6,693 nt of DNA from Thermoplasmata archaeon (GCA_021827885.1 JAKAUD010000176.1:1-6693); one strand, 5' to 3'; counted from the stretch's first letter, positions 1 to 6,391 are shown. Made by a program: numbers and translations. Notes: generated by a model from the sequence alone, not told the origin.

Positions 1-206
1 TCAAGGAAACATATGGCATTGTCGTAGGTTACAGCAAAAAAATAACCGCATTTGGACTTCATGACTACGTTCTTCCCGACCACGAACGGATCGTCCTTAT
101 CCACCACGTATATGTCCGTTAAATTGTGGTCCTTTACGAATTTCAAAAAATCTTGGGGATACAGGGATATCTCAACCTTGGCGGCTGTATCGAGCCCCCC
201 TTTCAT
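1..206 (-). CDS. Unrecognised protein, N-terminal part; 3' end beyond the left edge
   Basis: The minus strand is open from 245 down to the window edge, and its translation looks much more like a real protein than the plus-strand frames here. From the ATG at 206 it gives 68 complete residues, starting MKGGLDTAAKVEISLYPQDF, followed by a charged linker (DHNLTDIYVVDKDDP) and alternating hydrophobic stretches (FVVGKNVVM, GYFFAVTYDNAICFL) that suggest a small alpha/beta fold. There is no signal peptide or membrane segment. Codon third positions are often G or C, as in the gene at 395. The start is uncertain: the ATG at 206 has no close Shine-Dalgarno, and an in-frame GTG at 222-224 lies 11 bases after GGAAG. 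I do not recognise the family. It is divergent from the nuclease-like gene at 395. The coding call is an inference from residue composition and codon use. Confidence 0.5.
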   Translation of the reverse strand, partial: MKGGLDTAAKVEISLYPQDFLKFVKDHNLTDIYVVDKDDPFVVGKNVVMKSKCGYFFAVTYDNAICFL

Positions 207-254
207 GACTTGGTAATGGTTCACCTCGTAACATACTTCCAGTTCTTATTTCTT

Positions 255-264
255 TTTCTAGAAA
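255..264. repeat. 10-bp perfect palindrome between divergent genes
   Basis: TTTCTAGAAA is self-complementary. It lies in the 188-base space between the minus-strand gene starting near 206 and the plus-strand gene starting at 395, about 50 bases upstream of the former. That is where a repressor operator could sit, but a 10-bp A/T-rich palindrome can also arise by chance. Confidence 0.25.
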
Positions 265-365
265 TCGTCGCCAATACGGCAGGGGTGCATGTTCTCAGGC
301 CGAGGATGAGCATAATCTCGTTTGACTCATGCCATCAAAGCCTCCAGCTATGAGATCCCGCAAAG

Positions 366-372
366 TTTTAAG
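366..372 (+). promoter_or_regulatory. Archaeal TATA box for the gene at 395
   Basis: TTTTAAG is preceded by a purine-rich stretch (CAAAG) in the position of a BRE. It is centred about 27 bases before the ATG at 395, so transcription would begin at or next to the start codon. That spacing, with no Shine-Dalgarno between, suggests a leaderless mRNA. Confidence 0.5.
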
Positions 373-394
373 CCGGCAGGGCAGATAGTGCAGT

Positions 395-1006
395 ATGGAA
401 CCCGCAAAATTCAGGGAAACCTTACGGAGGTCGACAGAAGCCACCTCCAGGGATATGCTGAGTATAAGTGAGAAAGCAATTAAAAAGGAGCAGGACAGTG
501 AGGACTATTTCAACTATGAGGCTCATTACAAGTCCCATCTCTATCACACGCTCCTGTCGAACGGCGTGAGCTATGAAGATCTGCATCCCGAGTGGAGACC
601 CAGCAAGCAGAAGGTCGCCGGTAACCATATTGACCTCTGGTACCTCGACCCTGAAAGAGAGTATAATTTTCTCATAGAGGTGAAGCAGGTATACGGGATG
701 AACAGGGCGGGTGATGATATCAGGGGTACCGATTACATTGTTAGATACACAAATAGTAAGAAGATTAAGTCAGGCATAATAAAGGATGTAATTAAGCTCA
801 GCGACTCCTGCGGGATCAGGGAAGAGTACCACGGCGTGATGCTGGTGTTCTGGGCAGACCCAAAGGTCAGGGAGAACCTTGATCTGGACGCAGTCAGAAA
901 CAGTGTCATTGAGCAAGTAAGGCGGGAGAGACCAAGGGCAAGAACGACAAGGTTGGAACTCCTTTGGAGCTCTTCGCGTGCAACCGAATACAGACAGCTG
1001 TCGTAA
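395..1006 (+). CDS. Stand-alone PD-(D/E)XK nuclease-like protein
   Basis: This 203-residue protein has the core of the PD-(D/E)XK (restriction-endonuclease-like) fold. E42 lies in the helix YEAHYKSHLYHTLL. D80 is in GNHIDLWYL, followed 15 residues later by E95 and K97 in the strand LIEVKQVYG, which gives the D-x(n)-E-x-K active-site pattern. A later helix and strand (IKDVIKLSDSCG, then HGVMLVFWADP, about 128-155) match the helix-strand pairing that follows the active site in this fold. The N-terminal 40 residues and the basic C-terminus (VRRERPRARTTR) are poorly conserved in character. No methyltransferase or specificity partner is adjacent, so this need not be a restriction enzyme. It has its own promoter and is richer in GC than hamA-hamB, so it probably predates or is independent of that pair. 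The fold call is from motif reading; substrate and role are unknown. Confidence 0.75.
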   Translation: MEPAKFRETLRRSTEATSRDMLSISEKAIKKEQDSEDYFNYEAHYKSHLYHTLLSNGVSYEDLHPEWRPSKQKVAGNHIDLWYLDPEREYNFLIEVKQVYGMNRAGDDIRGTDYIVRYTNSKKIKSGIIKDVIKLSDSCGIREEYHGVMLVFWADPKVRENLDLDAVRNSVIEQVRRERPRARTTRLELLWSSSRATEYRQLS

Positions 1007-1008
1007 AG

Positions 1009-1019
1009 TTCTCTTTTAT
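1009..1019 (+). terminator. Possible T-rich archaeal terminator
   Basis: TTCTCTTTTAT begins two bases after the stop codon of the gene at 395. Archaeal transcription often stops on the coding-strand T-rich tract without a hairpin. The tract is short, so this is a weak call. Confidence 0.3.
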
Positions 1020-1110
1020 GGCAATAATGTGTTAAATGAATCAGAACTTGACACAAATTCGCTGAATGATGCGGGTTCAAGACCATGCAGTACAAACTCC
1101 GGTCAATCCC

Positions 1111-1117
1111 TTTATAT
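1111..1117 (+). promoter_or_regulatory. Orphan archaeal TATA box
   Basis: TTTATAT within CCCTTTATATGC is among the best TATA-box matches in the window. It points rightwards and predicts a transcript starting near 1138-1142. No gene of normal length follows; the next ATG is at 1144 and opens only 17 codons. It could drive a small RNA, a peptide, or a long leader for hamA. Confidence 0.4.
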
Positions 1118-1143
1118 GCACACGGCATGTAACACCTGAATTC

Positions 1144-1197
1144 ATGCGCAAACATCAATGTGATAATTTGTTGACTTTTTCGACGTTGAAGAATTAA
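1144..1197 (+). CDS. 17-residue ORF behind an orphan promoter, doubtful
   Basis: An ATG lies about 30 bases after the TATA box at 1111 and opens the peptide MRKHQCDNLLTFSTLKN. It is recorded only because the predicted transcription start falls almost on its ATG, as in a leaderless gene. There is no Shine-Dalgarno and no recognisable motif. It could be a leader peptide, the stub of a lost gene, or chance; chance is the most likely. Confidence 0.15.
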   Translation: MRKHQCDNLLTFSTLKN

Positions 1198-1288
1198 TCC
1201 ACCTAAGAAGATTCTCACTTCAATAAAAAAGCTCCTAGATAATCAATTTGAAGGTTATGCATACAGAATGGCATGGTTCAAAAGTGAA

Positions 1289-1296
1289 TATTTATC
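1289..1296 (+). promoter_or_regulatory. TATA box of the hamA-hamB operon
   Basis: TATTTATC follows the purine-rich AAAGTGAA, a plausible BRE. It is centred about 44 bases before the hamA ATG, predicting a transcription start near 1318 and a short leader of roughly 18 bases. No operator-like palindrome is evident around it. Confidence 0.5.
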
Positions 1297-1335
1297 TTTA
1301 ACTAACGCCTCAGTTCTTGTTCAGAAGTTGCAATT

Positions 1336-2139
1336 ATGTCTTATGTTTTTGACGTAAATGGCTGGTTAAAACATACAAGTAAGGATGACAACTCTTTCGA
1401 TCAATTTGTGATTAATTACATAAGTGAAATCACAAAACCTACAGACAAGATCAAAAGAGGTTTAGCCGCTATAGTGGTATCTGCATGGATTGATCCGAAT
1501 TTATTAACAGACATATGTGATGATTTTGGCTGGATCGAGACAAAAGATTTTTTGTTAGAGTTTACCCCATCAAACAAAACAGCTAAGAGAGGTGAATTCG
1601 GTGAAGCCCTAACATATGAACTTCTGGAAAAAATGCTAGGGTTCAGGGTACCAGTGAGGAAGCTAAGGTATAAAGTAACAAGGGGGCAATCATTGCCAGG
1701 TACAGATATATTAGCCTTGAAACTCAATGGGGGGTCTATCAGCGAAGTGTGTTTCATTGAATGTAAGCTAAGAACGATCCTTGATTACCAAGCAGCACTT
1801 GACGCTTATAAACAACTTCTTGGAATTCGTACCCAGAAGTATCCAGATATTGTGAAATTCACTGCCAGTAGGCTTAAGGAATCAGGAGACAAGCTTTATG
1901 ACAGCTTCCGAACTTATATGCTGAAGCACGTGAATTCTGTACAAATGGAAAGTTTCAGAATAACTCTCATCTACGATCAATCGGCGTGGGATAAAAAAGT
2001 AATTGAACGTTTGGGAGACTACTCAGAAAATAATCACCTGGGTAACACCTATGTAGATGTCATCTCCATAGAAGAGCTTAAAGATCTGGTTGATTCGGTC
2101 TACGGTTCCATAGGAATAGAGGAAGTGATAGGTGATTAA
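1336..2139 (+). CDS. hamA: HamA, DUF1837 nuclease subunit of a Hachiman anti-phage system
   Basis: The 267-residue protein has the hallmarks of HamA/AbpA (DUF1837), the PD-(D/E)XK effector of Hachiman. The helix RGEFGEALTYELLEKMLG (85-102) supplies the acidic residues E87 and E90. The segment PVRKLRYKVTRGQSLPGTDI (106-125) holds D124, and EVCFIECKLRT (137-147) holds E142 and K144. Together these give the intact D...E-x-K active site. A helix after it (YQAALDAYKQLLG) and a strand near 206-213 (SFRITLIY) complete the fold. Its length is normal for the family. In characterised systems HamA binds HamB and degrades DNA once the helicase detects abnormal DNA; the same activity is inferred here from intact residues and gene pairing. 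The reading frame overlaps hamB by 8 bases. The start has no strong Shine-Dalgarno but lies just after the predicted transcription start. The coding sequence is markedly AT-rich compared with the gene at 395. Confidence 0.88.
   Translation: MSYVFDVNGWLKHTSKDDNSFDQFVINYISEITKPTDKIKRGLAAIVVSAWIDPNLLTDICDDFGWIETKDFLLEFTPSNKTAKRGEFGEALTYELLEKMLGFRVPVRKLRYKVTRGQSLPGTDILALKLNGGSISEVCFIECKLRTILDYQAALDAYKQLLGIRTQKYPDIVKFTASRLKESGDKLYDSFRTYMLKHVNSVQMESFRITLIYDQSAWDKKVIERLGDYSENNHLGNTYVDVISIEELKDLVDSVYGSIGIEEVIGD
2119..2122 (+). promoter_or_regulatory. Shine-Dalgarno supporting the GTG start of hamB
   Basis: GAGG lies inside the end of hamA, nine bases before the GTG at 2132. It supports GTG as the hamB start; the ATG at 2145 is out of frame. 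The overlapping stop and start suggest translational coupling, which would keep the two subunits in balance. Confidence 0.5.
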
Positions 2140-5100
2140 CGCAAATGACGTAGCAATAGATAAGCTGTTGAATTTATTCGAGAAGGAAGGTTTAAACAAC
2201 GATATCTCTCAACTCAAGGCAAAGACATTACTCAAAGAACTAGAATCTAATGACGAAACGCAACGTATAAACTGGTCTTACACACCTTCACAGCTTGTAA
2301 GAAATATCACCGGAATAATGCTTGAACTAGAGGACTTGATAGCTAAAGGGTATTACGACGGAGATAAATTCAAAGGACTGGCCCGCCAAGTTGCCCGTGC
2401 ATGGGAATGCTTGGGAAGATTAGAAGAAAGTACAAGCAAAGAAACTGCGTTTCTAAACTCAGCTATAAGCTATGAAATGGCTGGTTACCAGGCAAACGCA
2501 CTTAGCATGTCAAGGCAGCTCTTTTCTGCGTCTTCTTCTCATGAGGATGTAACATTTGGAGTATTAATAAACGCATTTTTGCAGCGCCTATTCTTGATGA
2601 CTAGGGAATTATCAATTAAGGCTATTAAAGAGAAGAAGTTTGGCACCCCGGAAGAAGCAGTCAGAGCACTTGGGCTTGCAGTGACAGCAAGGCTTTTGAA
2701 GAATGTTTCAGACTATTTTCTCAGTGGCGACGAAAATAAACTCGAATCAGTTTCAAAGGACATACAGAAAACTTTAAAGATTTTCGAAAATGTCGAGTCA
2801 ATATTTGAGTACAATATTATCAGGAGCCTTGGCAACTTAATACCTATGTTAAGGTCGAAGTCCACTTGGACCAAAATTGGAGAGTTGCTTCCAGATAAAC
2901 GATGGAAACGCTACTTAAGATTGCTTTCAAGAGGGTTAGGATCGGACTTATATAGGAGTCCTTCAGTCTCCGAGCTTTGGCCTTCTCAAATTGAAGCTAT
3001 AGAAAATGGGTTGATAGATAGGCCTAGCAAAATTTTTAGAATGCCGACTAGTGCTGGGAAGACTAGGGTAGCTGAAATTGCTATGGTATATACGCTAATC
3101 TCGACACCGGGTTCAAAAGTTATCTACACTGCCCCGTATAAGGCGCTAGTTTATGAGATACAGCAGAACTTCAGTGATCTCTTTTCTGACTTGGGATTTA
3201 GGGTATCTTCACTTGGCGGCAATTATGAAACGGATGAATTCGAACAAGCAATTGCAGAAGATACCGATGTCCTTGTGATCACTCCGGAAAAGTTAGATTT
3301 GATGTTCAGAATCAACCGCAACTTGTTGGAAAAAGTGAGACTTTTTATATTAGATGAGGGGCAGATTGTGAGTAATCAGAAAAGAGGAGTCAAATTTGAG
3401 CTTCTTATTACTAGGATAAAGAAGAGATTTCCAGAGATACGCTTCCTGTTTCTTTCGGCTGTAATATCTGATCAGACTCTGAATGATTTTGCGTCGTGGT
3501 TCAAGGTGAGCGACAAAAACGGAATCGTAAAATCGGAATGGAGACCCTCAATTCAGAGATATGCTAAGTTCAGTTGGAATAAGAATTATGGTATGATTCA
3601 GTATACTACGGATGTTGATCTTGGGGTTCAATTTAATTTGAAGGAATTTGTTCCAAGGCTACTAAGAGAAAGAAAGTATTCATACAAAAACCCTGCAACG
3701 GGTAGAATCAACACAAAAACTTTCCCGGAAAGCGATAACAAAGGGCAGACTGCAGCTGAGTTGGCCATAAGATTCGCCGAACTCGGACCGGTTTTGGTGT
3801 TCTGTTCCCAAACTAATTTCGCTGACAGCGTTGCCAAAGCAATACAAAAAAGAATCGAACTTAGCATAAACGCAGGGGAAACCCAACCCGGTTATGTAAT
3901 GGAGCCGAATTGCAGCAGATCGATAGCAGCCGCGAATGAGTGGTTGGGTACAGATCACTTCCTTGTTAAAAACCTAAAAAGGAGCGTAGCAGTTCATCAT
4001 GGAAAAATACCAGACCCGGTAAGAAAGGCAATTGAACACGATTTTCGCGAACGAAAGATAAGAATATTGGTTGCAACTAACACCCTGGCTCAAGGCGTGA
4101 ATTTGCCCATCCGTACAGTCATTGTGCACAGTACCTGGCGGCATGATGATGATGGTGAACATCCACTATCTTCCAGTGATTATTGGAATATTGCGGGGAG
4201 AGCGGGCAGAGCCGGCCAAGAAACGGAAGGGACAGTCATTCACATAGTCATGAACAGACAAGATCAACTTGATTTCGAAAACTTCAAAAGCAAGAGGGAA
4301 AACGTTGACCCCATGGACAGCGGTATGTATGCCTACCTCAAACAACTAGTCGAGTCGCGTATCACTACCGATACCCTCAATGAAAAATTAGACCCGGATG
4401 TTCTTGCGATGGTTGTCGAAGAAGGTGAAAATTTATTCTCACAGCAATCAGTAAGAGAAGTCATTAATGAATCGTTAACCGCTATTCAAGCAAGGAGGGA
4501 AAGTATAGACGACAGCCCTCTTCAAAACGCGATTTTTAACCTTGGCAAGGAAATTGAGACTCGATCGAGCTTCAACGAATTGACCGTTTATAGCTCTACC
4601 GGTCTGAGTTCTGAGAGTTGCAGGAGCTTGTCTGAGTATATTAAAGGGGAAGAGGAATCGATTAGGCCACTACTCGCTGAAGGGGGAACAGAGGATATGG
4701 AGTCGATAATTGAACTGATTGTTAAGCCTGTCATGGGATTGCAAGAGATGCAGTCACCGTATCCCTTTCCCGGAGATTTATCATCATTGCTCACGAATTG
4801 GATTCAGGGCATGCCTATCAACACAATAATGCAAGAAATACAAGAGGACCTGTCACCAGAAGATTTATCGAGAGTTATAGAAGACCTTTTGATCAACAAA
4901 CTTCCTTGGGGAATCTCTGCCTTCTTGAGGATATCGAAAGCCATATTTGGTTTGTCGGACACTGAGACATCCAAATACCTAAAATTCTTTCCTTCAATGG
5001 TAAAATACGGGGTCCCATCTCCAGAGGCAGCTTGGGCAATGTCGTCTGGAATACCGTTTAGAAAGACAGCGATAGAGATTGCCTCAGCATATGCGAGAGA

Positions 5101-5572
5101 AGCTGAAAATGTTACTTATAAAACATTCCAAGAGTGGGTTGGAGATATAAGCACAGAAGACCTATCGTTTAAATATAAGCTGAAAGACCCGGTGCTAACT
5201 GATGTTAACAAAGAGTTATCCCAGTCCTTTGTTAACGATATACTAAGAGATTACTCCGAGGCAAGAGACGCGCTGCCTCATGAATCATATATAAAGGGCA
5301 TTCAATACCAAGAGAGGTCATTCACTGCTCTAACTGCAAAAGTGGGGGAACAAGTTTGTTTGGAGAGGGATTACAACAACACTTCTGACCGAAACGCAAT
5401 TCGAGTACTGTACAAAGGTAAGGAACTGGGTTACCTTGACAAAAAATTTGCCCAGCTCATTGCTCCGGACATGGACTCTGGTCTACAAGTGAACGCCGAG
5501 ATCATAAACGTGAGATACAGTGAGGTGCCTTCAGTCAAGATTAGAATATATGAGTCAGCTTCTAGGGAGTAG
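2132..5572 (+). CDS. hamB: HamB, superfamily 2 helicase of a Hachiman system with a C-terminal HIRAN domain
   Basis: This 1146-residue protein starts at a GTG overlapping hamA. Residues 1-275 form a mostly helical N-terminal region typical of HamB. A Ski2-like helicase core follows: Q-like motif LWPSQIEAI (282-290), Walker A MPTSAGKT (304-311), motif Ia YTAPYKALVYE (332-342), Ib VITPEKL (382-388), Walker B LDEGQ (407-411), motif III SAV (442-444), motif IV VLVFCSQ (554-560), motif V ATNTLAQGVNLP (648-659) and motif VI NIAGRAGRAG (686-695). All ATPase residues are present, so it should hydrolyse ATP and move on or unwind nucleic acid. Residues 720-1045 hold the winged-helix, ratchet and helical C-terminal regions. 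Residues about 1053-1142 read as a HIRAN domain: YIKGIQ, spaced G1072, LERDYNN, S-D1086-R-N1088-A-I, then LGYLDKKFAQLIAP. HIRAN binds 3' DNA ends in HLTF/Rad5. In Hachiman, HamB is the sensor that restrains or licenses HamA. The role is inferred from family and operon; the extra domain is the unusual part. Confidence 0.88.
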   Translation: MINANDVAIDKLLNLFEKEGLNNDISQLKAKTLLKELESNDETQRINWSYTPSQLVRNITGIMLELEDLIAKGYYDGDKFKGLARQVARAWECLGRLEESTSKETAFLNSAISYEMAGYQANALSMSRQLFSASSSHEDVTFGVLINAFLQRLFLMTRELSIKAIKEKKFGTPEEAVRALGLAVTARLLKNVSDYFLSGDENKLESVSKDIQKTLKIFENVESIFEYNIIRSLGNLIPMLRSKSTWTKIGELLPDKRWKRYLRLLSRGLGSDLYRSPSVSELWPSQIEAIENGLIDRPSKIFRMPTSAGKTRVAEIAMVYTLISTPGSKVIYTAPYKALVYEIQQNFSDLFSDLGFRVSSLGGNYETDEFEQAIAEDTDVLVITPEKLDLMFRINRNLLEKVRLFILDEGQIVSNQKRGVKFELLITRIKKRFPEIRFLFLSAVISDQTLNDFASWFKVSDKNGIVKSEWRPSIQRYAKFSWNKNYGMIQYTTDVDLGVQFNLKEFVPRLLRERKYSYKNPATGRINTKTFPESDNKGQTAAELAIRFAELGPVLVFCSQTNFADSVAKAIQKRIELSINAGETQPGYVMEPNCSRSIAAANEWLGTDHFLVKNLKRSVAVHHGKIPDPVRKAIEHDFRERKIRILVATNTLAQGVNLPIRTVIVHSTWRHDDDGEHPLSSSDYWNIAGRAGRAGQETEGTVIHIVMNRQDQLDFENFKSKRENVDPMDSGMYAYLKQLVESRITTDTLNEKLDPDVLAMVVEEGENLFSQQSVREVINESLTAIQARRESIDDSPLQNAIFNLGKEIETRSSFNELTVYSSTGLSSESCRSLSEYIKGEEESIRPLLAEGGTEDMESIIELIVKPVMGLQEMQSPYPFPGDLSSLLTNWIQGMPINTIMQEIQEDLSPEDLSRVIEDLLINKLPWGISAFLRISKAIFGLSDTETSKYLKFFPSMVKYGVPSPEAAWAMSSGIPFRKTAIEIASAYAREAENVTYKTFQEWVGDISTEDLSFKYKLKDPVLTDVNKELSQSFVNDILRDYSEARDALPHESYIKGIQYQERSFTALTAKVGEQVCLERDYNNTSDRNAIRVLYKGKELGYLDKKFAQLIAPDMDSGLQVNAEIINVRYSEVPSVKIRIYESASRE

Positions 5573-5596
5573 CCCATAAACCGTGTGCCAGCAAAC

Positions 5597-5614
5597 ATTG
5601 TTTTTCGTTATATT
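5597..5614 (+). terminator. Possible T-rich terminator after hamB
   Basis: ATTGTTTTTCGTTATATT lies 25 bases after the hamB stop and contains a five-T run (5601-5605) followed by more T-rich sequence, with no stable hairpin before it. This is consistent with archaeal termination. Confidence 0.35.
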
Positions 5615-5700
5615 TACCGGGACCATCTAAGAACCAAAACCACAGAGAAAGACACTGACGTATTTAGCAGATGAATGAAGCTAAGTTGAAATAAAGAAAG

Positions 5701-5708
5701 TTATAAAT
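5701..5708 (+). promoter_or_regulatory. Archaeal TATA box without a clear gene
   Basis: TTATAAAT is preceded by GAAAG, a good BRE-plus-TATA arrangement on the plus strand. The predicted start is near 5730, but the next frame with coding character begins only at 5818 and is broken. It may be the surviving promoter of that decayed gene, with a leader near 90 bases, or the promoter of a small RNA. Confidence 0.4.
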
Positions 5709-5817
5709 GATACAATTACTGATATGTAGGATAGCGCCCCGAAATGTGTGTAAATCCAAGGATATTCCGAGCATCTAAAACCTAATAAGTGAATCCCAAA
5801 TGGATATTGTGATATTT

Positions 5818-6061
5818 ATGTTACAAGATTCTGCCAAGGATCTGGAGCAGTTAGCCATGCACAATTTCTGTCCGCGGTGCTTCTGGATCAAGAGTAAAGT
5901 GAAAGTCCCATACCAGACGCACTTCCCGGGGGTATTCTCATTCATATACGAGGAATCGCCTCAAACACTTCTTGCTTGAAAATGGCTTAATTTCAGAGTG
6001 GTCTGAATGCATGGGTATCGCCAACTTATTGGAAAGATCAGTTTTCATTGGAAGCATTTGA
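5818..6061 (+). pseudogene. Frameshifted remnant of a PD-(D/E)XK family protein of the CPRCFW type
   Basis: The ATG at 5818 opens 53 codons ending at 5979. Residues 7-42 carry the N-terminal signature of a Cas4-like PD-(D/E)XK family: KDLEQLAMHNF, then CPRCFWIK (18-25), then PYQTHFPGVFS (31-41). In relatives I would expect FS to continue as SSID or SGMD plus a helix, but here the frame turns to FIYEESPQTLLA and stops. The +1 frame from about 5942 resumes with coding character, SYTRNRLKHFLLENGLISEW (5942-6001), and runs to a stop at 6059-6061. This is best explained by a small deletion, not a multiple of three, around 5938-5944. The conserved active-site region that should follow is absent, so the gene is both shifted and truncated. 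Family assignment is from motif memory; the frameshift is seen directly. Confidence 0.55.
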
Positions 6062-6352
6062 GCCCAGAATGAACATTAGTTATTCATTTTTCTCTATTGA
6101 TAACCTGATTTATTCTTTCGTATCCAATTTCTGTACTTACCAAAAACAGCATAGAATTATAATTTCTTATGGAGGCACTAAGAGAAGCAAGGAGTAATCT
6201 GAAAAAGACTTTAAGTTTTTGTTAGAGATATACATACCAAGAAAAGAATTTAGAAGTATTTTTCAATATTCCCTAATAAACATAGTGCATGCATACACCT
6301 TTTGATCTTCAATTTCCCTCAAAAGCTGCTTTTCGGGTAAACCATAATAGTT
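6062..6352. other. AT-rich stretch without an intact gene
   Basis: There is no ORF of useful length. The plus strand has an 18-codon ORF at 6169-6225 (MEALREARSNLKKTLSFC) just after TTATAATT, too short to trust. The minus strand has a 29-residue stop-free stretch, 6352 down to 6266, reading GLPEKQLLREIEDQKVYACT and on to a stop at 6265-6263. It has protein-like composition but no start, so it could be the tail of a lost gene. Otherwise I see only AT-rich, stop-dense sequence that looks like eroded DNA. Confidence 0.5.
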
Positions 6353-6374
6353 TCAAACAGGGCTTCTCAATACT

Positions 6375-6391
6375 GGCCCGGACACAGGGCC
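6375..6391. repeat. Short GC-rich inverted repeat
   Basis: GGCCC (6375-6379) and GGGCC (6387-6391) flank a 7-base loop. An alternative register pairs CCCGG (6377-6381) with CCGGG (6390-6394). It sits where the composition switches from AT-rich to GC-rich. As a hairpin it could stop leftward or rightward transcription, but only a distant T-rich tract follows. Confidence 0.35.

Larger units (their letters stand above)
1007..1335. other. 329-base gap between the nuclease-like gene and hamA
   Basis: No gene of normal length is present on either strand. It contains a T-rich tract after the upstream gene, an orphan TATA box near 1111, a 17-codon ORF at 1144-1197 and the hamA promoter near 1289. 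A stop-free frame at 1190-1353 runs into hamA out of frame, but it has no convincing start and I do not call it. The composition falls to AT-rich across this gap, so it may contain the left boundary of the acquired segment. I see no direct repeat or attachment site. Confidence 0.6.
5573..5817. other. 245-base AT-rich gap after hamB
   Basis: Stops are frequent on both strands and I see no gene or recognisable gene fragment. The gap holds the T-rich tract after hamB and a good TATA box at 5701. It leads into the remnant beginning at 5818. Confidence 0.6.

Noticed and set aside
126..353. 75-codon plus-strand ORF at the left edge
   Set aside because: It lies antisense to a more protein-like minus-strand frame, has repetitive F/L runs and few charged residues, and has no promoter or Shine-Dalgarno.
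1066..1092. tRNA T-arm-like sequence GGTTCAAGACC
   Set aside because: Beyond two G-C pairs the stem does not form, and no acceptor, anticodon arm or CCA-proximal sequence is present. It is not a tRNA or a credible tRNA-derived attachment site.
733..1218. 161-codon minus-strand ORF
   Set aside because: Its downstream half is antisense to the nuclease-like gene at 395-1006, which has a clear active-site pattern. Its composition (many H, C, S, L) is shadow-like, with no recognisable domain.
1190..1353. Stop-free plus-strand frame running into hamA out of frame
   Set aside because: The only ATG codons come late (for example 1268) and it would overlap the start of hamA. No motif supports it, although a stretch around KKLLDNQFEGYAYRMAWF looks mildly protein-like.
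6205..6224. A/T-rich inverted repeat around AAAGACTTTAAG as a terminator
   Set aside because: The matching arms leave a one-base loop and need a bulge, so no stable RNA hairpin forms.
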